This document shows positions 35,292 to 43,542 of a stretch of DNA of 64,000 nucleotides, piece after piece. How positions within the stretch are numbered: the stretch's first letter is position 1; the number at the start of each line of letters is the position of its first letter. The notes beneath the pieces are model-generated. The model was given only the letters and a program-made list of their open reading frames with translations. It searched no databases and was not told the DNA's origin. The stretch is taken from NCBI GenBank assembly GCA_036560485.1, contig DATBRC010000020.1, forward strand, positions 202,444 through 266,443, read 5' to 3'. This stretch comes from DATBRC01 sp036560485 (GTDB lineage Bacteria > Pseudomonadota > Gammaproteobacteria > Burkholderiales > Burkholderiaceae_D). The position numbers and the translations under genes are program-made.

Positions 35292-35307
35292 TGCAATACC
35301 TATGCCC
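35292..35307 (-). promoter_or_regulatory. Likely sigma-54 promoter of the pil operon
   Basis: On the minus strand the sequence GGGCATAGGTATTGCA fits the RpoN consensus TGGCAC-N5-TTGCA in both the GG (-24) and GC (-12) positions with correct spacing; it differs mainly in the first base and one base of the -24 box. It lies 48 bases before the pilE start, giving a leader of about 35-40 bases. An enhancer-binding site for PilR or a relative would be expected further upstream but I could not identify one. Confidence 0.6.
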
Positions 35308-35748
35308 TGTTGCGATGCATTTATACGCGCCGCAAAAAATGAAGCGGTAATAAATACTAATTGCTTTAGATTAATACAAAGTCCCGCCATTGCCATTTTT
35401 GCCCGATAAACGACATTTTTTTCATGATGAACGGCAACGCTAGTGTGGCGGCTTGATAGCAAATGACTATGCTGTTTCGATTTAACTGCATTTCGCCATT
35501 TATGATTCATACCCAACAAAATGCAGTGATGCTTGGGGACACCTAAGTTCCATGAGGCAAATTTAGCAATACATTCCCTTTTGGCAGAAATGTACATAAC
35601 TTTAATAAACACCTCCATTTTCCAAAGTAATAGGCACAGAAAAAATCCAGAATATAAAATAATCGTCTGTAGTGGATATAAAATCATGATTACCAACCGC
35701 CATAACAAACACCAATAAATCTATTCTGTGACTCCACTTGGACTACAA
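35308..35748. other. Intergenic region upstream of the pil operon
   Basis: About 440 bases between the pil promoter and the GGDEF/EAL gene. It is AT-rich, with no convincing gene; a 151-codon minus-strand frame lacks a ribosome-binding site and has no recognisable content. Confidence 0.45.
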
Positions 35749-37812
35749 CTACAAAATGTTAATTACCAAGCTTTTTCCATCTAATAACATTTGTTCAAAT
35801 TGTTCAATAGGCAACGGCCGACTAAAGTGATACCCCTGCATCACATCACAATCATTGCCTTGCAAATAATCAAGTTGTTCCGCCGTTTCCACCCCTTCAG
35901 CAACAACTTGCAATCGCAAACTATGCGCCAATGAAATGATCGATGCAACAATCGCCGCATCATCGGGGTTAACTGTAATATCGCGGACGAACGATTGATC
36001 CACCTTGAGGACATCAATCGGAAAGCGCTTCAAATAGGACAGGCTCGAATACCCTGTTCCAAAATCATCGATCGAAATTTGTACACCCAACTCGTTCAGT
36101 TTTCGCAATATCTCGATGGCGCGTTCAACGTCCGCCATTACCATGCTTTCAGTCAGTTCAATTTCCAGGTACTGTGGATCGAGCTTGGTTTCAGCCAATG
36201 CAAATGCAATTAATTCGACCAGATCGTGTTGTGTAAATTGGCGTGCCGAGAGATTCACCGCGATCTTTATTTTGTCGTGTCCTGCTCGCTGCCAGGCTTT
36301 GTTTTGTGCGCATGCGGTCCGGATCACCCATGCGCCTATCGGTACAATCAATCCGGTTTCTTCGGCAAGGGCGATAAAGCGGCTAGGTAGAATCATTCCG
36401 AAATCAGGATGATTCCAGCGAATCAAAGCTTCCACTCCAATGATCTTGCCGGTACGCAGATCGACTTGCGGCTGGTAATGCAGCTCGAACTGATCCTGCT
36501 CCAATGCAGCACGCAAGTCACCTTCCATGTGCAATCGCTCCAGTGCGCGCTCATTCATCGTCGGCGTGTAAAACTGCGAATTATTACGTCCTATTTCTTT
36601 GGCACGATACATGGCGATATCGGCATGCTTCATTAATATTTCCGGATCTTTACCGTCGGTTGGGTAAACTGAGATGCCGATACTGCATGTGATGAAGAAT
36701 TCATAGTCCTCTATGATGAAAGGCATCACAACAGAATCCTTGATACGCTGAATAACGCGCATGGCCATGTTTTCATCGGTACGCTCCGGCAGCACCAATA
36801 CGAATTCATCACCACCGAGACGTGCCACCGTATCCGTTTCGCGCACAGCTGACTGCAATCGTTCCGATACCGTTTTTAATAGACTATCACCTGCCTTGTG
36901 TCCAAGCGTATCGTTGATGAATTTGAAATGATCGAGGTCCACAAAAACGACCCATACCGGATGTCCATATCGATCCGCATATGCAATTTCCTGACTCAAG
37001 CGGTCGCGCAGCAAATTACGGTTGGCAAGTCCGGTTAGTGTATCCTGGTTTGTTTGATATTCAAGCTCGGCCTGATAACGCTTCATTGCGGTGATGTCGT
37101 ATTGGGACACCACAAAATGCGTCAGCTCTCCAGCGGCATCTTTTACCGGCGCGATATAAAGGTCACTCCAAAACACCGTGCCGTCTTTTTTATAACTGCG
37201 AAAAATTGCGTGGCCTTCACGCTTCTCCTGCATGGCGGCGTTGAATTCCGCCACACCCGGCTGATGAAGATCATCTCTGATCAAAATCAAAAGGCTCTGT
37301 CCTATAACTTCTTCAACCGTATAGCCTGTGATGCGTTCAAATGCAGGATTGATATATTCAATCGGATGATAAGGTGTCACTGCAGTAATGATGATGATCG
37401 CATTTGGGCTTGCTTCGATCGCCCTATGTCGTAATTGTAGTGCCTTCTCGGCAATCATCCTCGCTGCAATATCTTCATTCAGCAATTGGTTTGCACGGCG
37501 GGCTTCAAATGTCCGTTCATCAACCAGCCGCCGAATGCGTCTTGCACGCGATGCAAGCGTTTGTATATATACCGTCGCAAGCAGGGTAAACAAGATCCCG
37601 CCAACCAAGGCGATTAGGGAACCTTCTTGGTGATACACCGTAATAAGCGAGGGCGACGCCGTAACATTCGCACGTTGCGAAAAATCGGCCACCATTGCGT
37701 CATGCTCTAGCCTACGCAAGGCGATAAACAACAAAGCTGTAGCGACCAGGCCTGAGATCAAAGTCAATGCAGCAGCAATGGAGATAGAAAAAGGCAAACG
37801 GTTTCGAAACAT
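35749..37812 (-). CDS. PAS-GGDEF-EAL c-di-GMP turnover protein, sensor domain shortened
   Basis: This 687-residue membrane protein has two spans (about 9-30 and 64-84) with only about 33 residues between them. A PAS domain (about 130-245) follows, then GGDEF with intact RLGGDEF and EAL with intact EALIRWNHP, DDFGTGYSSL and EGVET. Both cyclase and phosphodiesterase activity are possible. In relatives I recall with the same second span and linker, a CHASE ligand-binding domain of about 250 residues lies between the spans; here the loop jumps from FSQRANV to TASPSLITVYHQ. The sensor appears deleted in frame. Confidence 0.8.
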   Translation of the reverse strand: MFRNRLPFSISIAAALTLISGLVATALLFIALRRLEHDAMVADFSQRANVTASPSLITVYHQEGSLIALVGGILFTLLATVYIQTLASRARRIRRLVDERTFEARRANQLLNEDIAARMIAEKALQLRHRAIEASPNAIIIITAVTPYHPIEYINPAFERITGYTVEEVIGQSLLILIRDDLHQPGVAEFNAAMQEKREGHAIFRSYKKDGTVFWSDLYIAPVKDAAGELTHFVVSQYDITAMKRYQAELEYQTNQDTLTGLANRNLLRDRLSQEIAYADRYGHPVWVVFVDLDHFKFINDTLGHKAGDSLLKTVSERLQSAVRETDTVARLGGDEFVLVLPERTDENMAMRVIQRIKDSVVMPFIIEDYEFFITCSIGISVYPTDGKDPEILMKHADIAMYRAKEIGRNNSQFYTPTMNERALERLHMEGDLRAALEQDQFELHYQPQVDLRTGKIIGVEALIRWNHPDFGMILPSRFIALAEETGLIVPIGAWVIRTACAQNKAWQRAGHDKIKIAVNLSARQFTQHDLVELIAFALAETKLDPQYLEIELTESMVMADVERAIEILRKLNELGVQISIDDFGTGYSSLSYLKRFPIDVLKVDQSFVRDITVNPDDAAIVASIISLAHSLRLQVVAEGVETAEQLDYLQGNDCDVMQGYHFSRPLPIEQFEQMLLDGKSLVINIL

Positions 37813-38187
37813 TTAAGCTTTCATCTAATAGGGCATCCCTATACCTTGATAAACACATTTCAGTGCATATCAAATACATGGATTACAGACAACTTTACCC
37901 TGTTGTAGAGTAGCTTATTTATTGCTCAATAGAAAGCAAACCATTACCATTTTGCAACCAATCAAATAAGAATTCGGATAGTAAATTGTTAATTTATTTA
38001 ACAATTAAAATTGTTTATGGAAAATATTCCAGTGTGCTAACGCAAGAAGGTGATGATTTTCTGCTTATGCGAAAAAGCAATGCATGAACATCACGGAAAG
38101 GCTTTAAATGGGTAAATGAGAGGAGATGTGAAAAGTAAGTCAATGAACAAGAAAATTGTGCACTGATTAAGCTCTTTTTAATTATGG
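37813..38187. other. Intergenic region, 375 bases
   Basis: An AT-rich spacer between the GGDEF/EAL gene and the DUF3579 gene. I see no gene, hairpin or repeat in it; it presumably carries the promoter of the GGDEF/EAL gene. Confidence 0.4.
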
Positions 38188-38526
38188 CTACTTACTGTTC
38201 GGTTCAGGTAACAGACATGCATCGACGACTTGCAGATCATTATCTTTTGCAAAATTCACAACAAAATGGAAAGCGAGTGGCTCGAAGCTGCGCAGCTCCT
38301 CATTGACCACTACTGATTTAACCCCATTCAATAATGTCGGACGAACATAGGGAGAATATTGAAGATGTGCATTCGGGCCACTTGAACCTTCCGGACTAAA
38401 GCAGGCAAGCACTCCACATAAACGCTCTGCCCAGTCACTCGGACGAAATGGCTTTCCATCACTGGTCACACCTTGAATGAAGAATTCACGCGCAACTTTG
38501 TTGGGAGGTACAACAGGATCAGCCAT
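38188..38526 (-). CDS. DUF3579-family protein
   Basis: This 112-residue soluble protein matches DUF3579 of betaproteobacteria: FIQGVTSDGKPFRPSDWAERL near the N-terminus and LRSFEPLAFHFVVNFAKDND near the C-terminus. Function is unknown. Its neighbours upstream on the same strand are the CobD/CbiB-like gene and the Nudix gene, with gaps large enough for separate transcription. Confidence 0.8.
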   Translation of the reverse strand: MADPVVPPNKVAREFFIQGVTSDGKPFRPSDWAERLCGVLACFSPEGSSGPNAHLQYSPYVRPTLLNGVKSVVVNEELRSFEPLAFHFVVNFAKDNDLQVVDACLLPEPNSK

Positions 38527-38698
38527 GTCGGCAGCTCGATTCTATAGCTTCAGCTATCCAGATTTACTTGCCATGATTCTGTCATGCCAAGTCTTCACAA
38601 TAGATATGTATTATATCTTATAGGAGACTTAATTTGAAACAACATACCATATTGTGAAATTTGGCTATCAATAACGATCTTGTGGTGCTATGTACGGC

Positions 38699-39655
38699 TC
38701 AGCTAAGCCACACTGCCAATGACAATAGTAATAAAAGCAGCATCCAGAGCAAGAGCGCTCGCCAAACAAGTCCGACTGTACTTTGTAGTGTACGCACCGT
38801 TGGCATCTCACCTGGCAAAGTATCCACTTCGACACTTTGCGGATCAACCATCGATGCATCCAATGTCGGTACCACCAACGCGGTTTCAGTCGATGTCCCC
38901 AAGCGTACGCCCATCGCGCCTCCGCCCGCAGAAAGAAGAATGCCTACCGACTCATCCTTCCAACGGTCGGCAAAATTCCGCCATGCATAGATTGCATCTT
39001 CAAAATTGCCAACGATGGCAAAAGCAACGGCTGTCAACCGCACGGGAATCCAGTCAATCCAATAAAAGGCCTGTGCAGCAAAGCGTCCGAATGATTCATT
39101 TTTCAAATGCTCAGGCTCATTCCATGCCCGAGCCAGATATTCTGCGACGCGATACATCACCGCACAGGCGGGACCGATCGGCATTAAAAACCAGAAGAAC
39201 ACGCCAAAGACAGTGCGATGCGTCGTAATCAATGCCTGCTCCACGGCGATACGAGCAATCTCGTTGGCGTCCATTGCAGTTGCATCTTGTGCCGTCCATT
39301 CTGTCAATAATGCGCGTGCCGCAATTTCATCTCCGGCATTGAGCGCAAGTTGAATCGAAGTGAAGTAGTGACTGTAATGACGGAATCCTAGAGTCAAATA
39401 GACAATCAGGATGTTCCATGCCAACGCGGCAATCGGGCTGATTTTGGTACATAACCAATATATCAATGCAGTCGGCACCATCAATGCACACATCATGGCG
39501 AACCATGCTGCCTTTCCCTGGCTGGCCTTGCCTGCATTAAACCAGCCTTCCATCCGATGAGCGAGATGGCTAATCCCCGCATACAAATAGTTCTCTGCGC
39601 GTAATGGCCGCAGTTGTTCAATCAGCAGGGAAAAAAGAATAGAAAAAAATGTCAT
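38699..39655 (-). CDS. CobD/CbiB-family membrane protein
   Basis: This 318-residue protein has several membrane spans and matches the CobD/CbiB family (FSLLIEQLRPL start, WIDWIPVRLTAVAFAIVGNFEDA near 210). True CbiB/CobD joins aminopropanol to cobyric acid in cobalamin synthesis. This betaproteobacterial branch lies outside cob operons, next to Nudix and ribosomal genes, and is closer to AmpE-like regulators in setting; its activity is uncertain. The C-terminus ends in a strongly hydrophobic Leu-rich span. Confidence 0.75.
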   Translation of the reverse strand: MTFFSILFSLLIEQLRPLRAENYLYAGISHLAHRMEGWFNAGKASQGKAAWFAMMCALMVPTALIYWLCTKISPIAALAWNILIVYLTLGFRHYSHYFTSIQLALNAGDEIAARALLTEWTAQDATAMDANEIARIAVEQALITTHRTVFGVFFWFLMPIGPACAVMYRVAEYLARAWNEPEHLKNESFGRFAAQAFYWIDWIPVRLTAVAFAIVGNFEDAIYAWRNFADRWKDESVGILLSAGGGAMGVRLGTSTETALVVPTLDASMVDPQSVEVDTLPGEMPTVRTLQSTVGLVWRALLLWMLLLLLLSLAVWLS

Positions 39656-39771
39656 CAGGCCGCTTTCTTATGTGTCAACTAACCAATACGATAACGCAGT
39701 GCACTGAGAGAATCAAACATGGATGTTCATCACACCTGCACAATTAACAACAGCGTCCGGGAAAATGAACA

Positions 39772-40443
39772 TCAAGCACGCAAAAAATGGAAAAGATTTC
39801 TCAGCATGCCCGCTGTCGCACCCCAAATGAAAAAGCGCCCATAGGGCATTGAGTAAAAACTTCTGCGCCCCAACTCCTTGGGAAAATCAATCGTGCGACG
39901 CTGATGATTCATGCCATCCATCAAAAATGACAGCGGCACCTCGAATATTTCGGCAACCTCGAATGGATCCGCACGCAACTCAAACGGCGGATGCACAATT
40001 GCGACAACCGGCGTCACAAGGTAGCCTGTGATGGTCGCATAATCCGGCAATGTGCCAATCACCTCGACATGACGACGATCAAGGCCCACTTCTTCCTCGG
40101 TCTCGCGCAAAGCTGTTTCAATGGGAGAAGCATCCGTCTCTTCCATCCGCCCACCTGGAAAACTTATCTGACCGCCATGATCGGTCAAATGGGCAGTACG
40201 TTGTGTCAGCAGCAAAGTAGGTTCCGGGTTACGCATGACAATCGGCAGCAACACGGCCGCTCGTGTTAACTCTGTGGTCATTTGACGTACGCGATTTTCA
40301 TCCGAAATTTCCGGTGTCCATTCCGGAGGATCAGTGAAACGCGCGCGCAATCTGTCAATCGCCAGATGCTTTGGATCAACGGCCATCTCTCCAGCAATGG
40401 ACTCAATCGGGATTATTTGCGGATCAAACGAAAGCGTAGCCAA
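39772..40443 (-). CDS. Nudix hydrolase, CoA pyrophosphatase type
   Basis: This 223-residue enzyme has the UPF0035/CoA pyrophosphatase signature LLTQRTAHLTDHGGQISFPG (about 78-97), directly followed by a Nudix box ending RETEEEVGL (113-121). Enzymes of this group cleave CoA to 3',5'-ADP and phosphopantetheine with Mg2+. It lies downstream of rplS beyond a terminator, so it is probably expressed on its own. Confidence 0.85.
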   Translation of the reverse strand: MATLSFDPQIIPIESIAGEMAVDPKHLAIDRLRARFTDPPEWTPEISDENRVRQMTTELTRAAVLLPIVMRNPEPTLLLTQRTAHLTDHGGQISFPGGRMEETDASPIETALRETEEEVGLDRRHVEVIGTLPDYATITGYLVTPVVAIVHPPFELRADPFEVAEIFEVPLSFLMDGMNHQRRTIDFPKELGRRSFYSMPYGRFFIWGATAGMLRNLFHFLRA

Positions 40444-40565
40444 GTCTTATTCCTAAAAAGCTCATTTTATTCTGAAAGTCATTCAAGTGGCATTGGATCG
40501 TTTCGTGGGCGCATTGAAATAAATGCATTCAGCCTCAGTATTAATAATATGGGAAATAAAAAAAC

Positions 40566-40594
40566 AAAAAGGGCACCTAGAGGCGCCCTTTTTT
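40566..40594 (-). terminator. Terminator of the rpsP-rplS operon
   Basis: An A5-GGGC stem pairing with GCCC-T5 continues inward as CC/GG after one A-C mismatch, with a TAGA loop. It lies 19 bases after the rplS stop and has T runs on both sides. Confidence 0.85.
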
Positions 40595-40612
40595 GCAAAC
40601 CACAGCAATAGA

Positions 40613-40999
40613 TTACTCTGCTGCTTGCTTTTCTGCAGTGCGACGATTTGGCAACTTCTCTTTAATACGAGCCGATTTGCCTGAACGATCGCGCAGGTAA
40701 TACAGTTTGGCACGGCGCACATCGCCGCGACGTTTGACTTCGATCGATGCGATCATAGGAGAATACAGTTGGAATGTACGCTCAACGCCTTCGCCGGAAG
40801 AAATCTTGCGAACGATGAAGTTGGAATTCAAGCCACGATTACGGCGAGAAATCACAACACCTTCGTAAGCCTGTGCACGCTTGCGCGTACCTTCAACAAC
40901 GTTAACGTTGACGACCACGGTATCGCCTGGGGCGAAGTCGGGGATATTTTTAGCGAGACGGGTAATCTCTTCTTGCTCAAGTTGCTGGATCAAGTCCAT
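40613..40999 (-). CDS. rplS: Ribosomal protein L19
   Basis: This 128-residue protein is bL19, found at the interface of the 30S and 50S subunits. The conserved core GDTVVVNVNVVEGTRKRAQA, GVVISRRNRGLNSNF and IASIEVKRRGDVRRAKLYYL is complete. It is the last gene of the rpsP-rimM-trmD-rplS operon, 101 bases after trmD, and a terminator follows. Confidence 0.97.
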   Translation of the reverse strand: MDLIQQLEQEEITRLAKNIPDFAPGDTVVVNVNVVEGTRKRAQAYEGVVISRRNRGLNSNFIVRKISSGEGVERTFQLYSPMIASIEVKRRGDVRRAKLYYLRDRSGKSARIKEKLPNRRTAEKQAAE

Positions 41000-41100
41000 T
41001 TTTAGCTCCTGATACCATCTTGCTGACGCTGGTTATTTAACCGTTTTTGCTCAGTAGAGGATGGGGGTTACAAATACAGGCAAACCACACCTGCTCGATA

Positions 41101-41847
41101 CTACAAACTACTTAAAAATTTCTCATCGGCGCGAGATAACAAACCTGCTACACGCGCTTTCACAATCAAATCCGGTCGCTTTTTGACGGTTGCTGCCAAC
41201 ATCTGCTCACGCCGCCACTTCTCAATCTCAGCGTGATGCCCACCCAACAAAACCGATGGCACTGCCACGCCTTCATATACTTCCGGCCGCGTGTAATGCG
41301 GACAATCCAACAAGCCATTTACAAAGCTGTCTTCAACAGCAGATGTATCGTCATTCAATACACCGGGCAACTGCCGAATCACTGCATCCATCAATGCCAT
41401 CGCCGGCAATTCACCGCCGGACAGCACGAAATCGCCAAGGCTGATTTCTTCGTCGACACAACGATCCAATAATCGTTGATCAACTGCTTCATAACGTCCG
41501 CACAACAATACCAAACCGGGCTCTGTCGTCATTTGCATCACGCGGCTATGCGTGAGCGGCTGGCCTTGCGGCGACAAATACACAACCCGCGGTACTGCCA
41601 ATCCTTGCTCAATCTGGCGCGTCTTTGCAGCATGAATTGCTGTTTCCAACGGTTTAGCCAACATCACCATACCGGGACCGCCACCATACGGGCGATCATC
41701 AACGGTACGGTGATTGTCGCTCGTGAAATCCCGAGGATTCCACAACGCCAAATCACATTTTTTCTGGTCAAACGCACGCCGGGTAATGCCCGACTGCGTC
41801 AGTGCGGTGAACATTTCCGGAAAGAGCGTGACGACATCGAATTGCAT
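41101..41847 (-). CDS. trmD: tRNA (guanine-37-N1)-methyltransferase
   Basis: This 248-residue SPOUT enzyme methylates G37 of tRNAs that read codons starting with C, which prevents +1 frameshifting. The knotted SAM site is visible in LCGRYEAVDQRLLDRCVDEE, IGLGDFVLSGGE-like sequence (here ISLGDFVLSGGELP) and PHYTRPEVYEG. I chose the ATG at 41847 because GGAGG lies five bases upstream; another ATG four codons earlier overlaps that ribosome-binding site. Separation from rimM is unusually long because of a repeat element. Confidence 0.95.
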   Translation of the reverse strand: MQFDVVTLFPEMFTALTQSGITRRAFDQKKCDLALWNPRDFTSDNHRTVDDRPYGGGPGMVMLAKPLETAIHAAKTRQIEQGLAVPRVVYLSPQGQPLTHSRVMQMTTEPGLVLLCGRYEAVDQRLLDRCVDEEISLGDFVLSGGELPAMALMDAVIRQLPGVLNDDTSAVEDSFVNGLLDCPHYTRPEVYEGVAVPSVLLGGHHAEIEKWRREQMLAATVKKRPDLIVKARVAGLLSRADEKFLSSL

Positions 41848-41904
41848 CTCGCCCTCCATCTTATGTTTAACGTAATTCGCAGCGGCGAATTACTTCCGCT
41901 CTCT

Positions 41905-41925
41905 CCCTCTCCTTTCGGGAGAGGG
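41905..41925. repeat. REP-like palindrome inside the ribosomal operon
   Basis: CCCTCTCC pairs with GGAGAGGG across a five-base loop, followed by TCGGGGTGAGGG. This CCCTCACCCC...CCCTCTCCC motif is a widespread intergenic repeat in proteobacteria. Here it lies in the 160-base gap between rimM and trmD and would be transcribed. Confidence 0.7.
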
Positions 41926-42007
41926 TCGGGGTGAGGGATTGAGCGTTCACACTATCTAAATACAAACGCTCAATGCGTTCCACACCTACCAATTCACCAA
42001 CCGGGAT

Positions 42008-42562
42008 CTAGTAATCCAAACCCCAGTCGACCGTAATCTTTTTAGCTTTTTGATCTACCGTTTTGATGAAATGATCAACAAACGGGATCAGGCATTCTTG
42101 TTTTGGCTTCTCTGCATCCTGAACATCCGGCGCGGTCACACACAAAATAGGATGTGCGCCGTTATCCATCAGATCTCTCACCAGCCCTAAATGCTCACCT
42201 TGCAGATTTTCTACCGACAAGCCGATCAAATCGACCCAGTAAAATTCATCATCTGCCAAAGGAGGAAAGAGGCTCCGCGAAATCTGCACTGTCGCACCCT
42301 TGAGCGCTTCAGCTGCCTCTCGATCCGATACACCTACCAGCTTCGCCACCACATCACCGCTGTGGTATTTGGCTTGCATCATATCGATATCGCGCAATTC
42401 GGGCTTATCCAGCCACCATGTCTTGGCGTGTAACAGCGCATCTGCATCGGTTGAGTAGGGTTTGATTCGAACCCAACCATTTAGACCATATGCACCGGAC
42501 ACATAACCTACCAACATCAAGTCCTCAGGGATCATGACCCCTGATGCAGTCTTTAGCGACAA
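42008..42562 (-). CDS. rimM: 16S rRNA processing protein RimM
   Basis: This protein of about 184 residues has the RimM N-terminal beta-barrel (LVGYVSGAYGLNGWVRIKPY near residue 17) and the C-terminal PRC-barrel with FYWVDLIGLSVEN, then IPFVDHFIKTVD. RimM helps mature the 30S head together with S19. The frame opens with TTG three bases after rpsP. An ATG nine codons later (42535) with AGGGG just before it is an alternative start, still ahead of the conserved core. Confidence 0.93.
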   Translation of the reverse strand: MSLKTASGVMIPEDLMLVGYVSGAYGLNGWVRIKPYSTDADALLHAKTWWLDKPELRDIDMMQAKYHSGDVVAKLVGVSDREAAEALKGATVQISRSLFPPLADDEFYWVDLIGLSVENLQGEHLGLVRDLMDNGAHPILCVTAPDVQDAEKPKQECLIPFVDHFIKTVDQKAKKITVDWGLDY

Positions 42563-42565
42563 AAC

Positions 42566-42817
42566 TTAAGCGGCAGCTTTGCCAGCCTGGCTGACCAAAC
42601 GTGCTACTGTAGGCGACAATTGTGCGCCAACGCCTTGCCAATAAGCCAAGCGGTCTTGTGCGACGCGAACGCTTTCTTCACCACCGGCAGCAACCGGATT
42701 GTAAAAACCGATGCGCTCAATGAAGCGGCCATCACGGCGATTGCGCGAATCAGTTGCGACGATATTGAAAAACGGGCGCTTCTTTGCGCCACCACGAGCT
42801 AAACGAATAACGACCAT
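42566..42817 (-). CDS. rpsP: Ribosomal protein S16
   Basis: This 83-residue protein is bS16, an early-binding 30S protein. The conserved MVVIRLARGGAKKRPFFNIV start and GRFIERIGFYNP motif are intact. It is the first gene of the operon, with a good sigma-70 promoter 42 bases upstream. rimM follows after three bases. Confidence 0.97.
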   Translation of the reverse strand: MVVIRLARGGAKKRPFFNIVATDSRNRRDGRFIERIGFYNPVAAGGEESVRVAQDRLAYWQGVGAQLSPTVARLVSQAGKAAA

Positions 42818-42858
42818 AATATTTCCAAAAAGTGTGACAAGGACGGAAAAAGCCGCAA

Positions 42859-42888
42859 ATTATAGCGTAAATTCCATGTAAACAGCAA
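42859..42888 (-). promoter_or_regulatory. Sigma-70 promoter of the rpsP operon
   Basis: On the minus strand TTGCTG (-35) and TATAAT (-10) are separated by 18 bases, and the -10 box ends 42 bases before the rpsP ATG. This fits a strong vegetative promoter. Confidence 0.7.
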
Positions 42889-43029
42889 CTCTAATCACTG
42901 ATGGACACGTGCCCGACGAGCCAAAATTACTTATTTACAATTTTTTAATCGGGAACAGGATGAATGATTGCTTTGAGTACATCGCTGATGCACACTACGG
43001 CACGAATTTCCTCTTAAAGATATCTACTA

Positions 43030-43446
43030 ATGCATCCTCGACACAAAAACAAAACCCTCACCACCTTTTTTGCCAGCGTCTTTGGCAGCATCGGTCTGCA
43101 TCGATTTTATATGTATGGGCAAAAGGATCGCTGGGCATGGGTACATTTACTGTCTTTGCCCCTTTCCGGCATTGCAGTTGCAATCTTTGGCAATCAGCCC
43201 ATCCTGATAACGTTCAGTCCATTGCTCATTTCAGGTTTGGCAGGATTCCTGGAAGCGCTTGTTATAGGATTAACGCCGGATGACAAATGGGATGCCAAGC
43301 ACAATCCGAATTCTGGCCGTCAATCACAATCCAATTGGCCACTCGCATTATTATTAGTATTGACCGTTGGTGTTGGCGCAGTTTCCTTGATTGCAATGAT
43401 TGCCCGCTTTTTTGACTTGCTCTATACAGGTGGTGCGTACGGTTAA
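43030..43446 (+). CDS. TM2-domain-like membrane protein
   Basis: This 138-residue protein begins with basic residues followed by TTFFASVFGSIGLHRFYMYG, the TM2-domain pattern with a conserved GLHRFY turn. Hydrophobic segments lie at about 39-56, 59-75 and 103-127. Function is unknown. It is divergent from rpsP and is followed by a bidirectional terminator shared with the acyl-CoA dehydrogenase gene. Confidence 0.75.
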   Translation: MHPRHKNKTLTTFFASVFGSIGLHRFYMYGQKDRWAWVHLLSLPLSGIAVAIFGNQPILITFSPLLISGLAGFLEALVIGLTPDDKWDAKHNPNSGRQSQSNWPLALLLVLTVGVGAVSLIAMIARFFDLLYTGGAYG

Positions 43447-43483
43447 ACCGTTCTTGGTATTTTCCTAAAAATGCATCATCAAT

Positions 43484-43511
43484 AAAAAAGCAGCCTATCA
43501 GCTGCTTTTTT
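43484..43511. terminator. Bidirectional rho-independent terminator
   Basis: A6-GCAGC pairs with GCTGC-T6 across a CTATCA loop. It lies between the convergent TM2 gene (+) and acyl-CoA dehydrogenase gene (-). Confidence 0.9.
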
Positions 43512-43542
43512 ATTTGCTTATCACAATACTTCAGAAAAAAAA

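Noticed and set aside
35253..35708. 151-codon minus-strand frame upstream of pilE
   Set aside because: It overlaps the likely sigma-54 promoter and leader, has no ribosome-binding site and no family resemblance.
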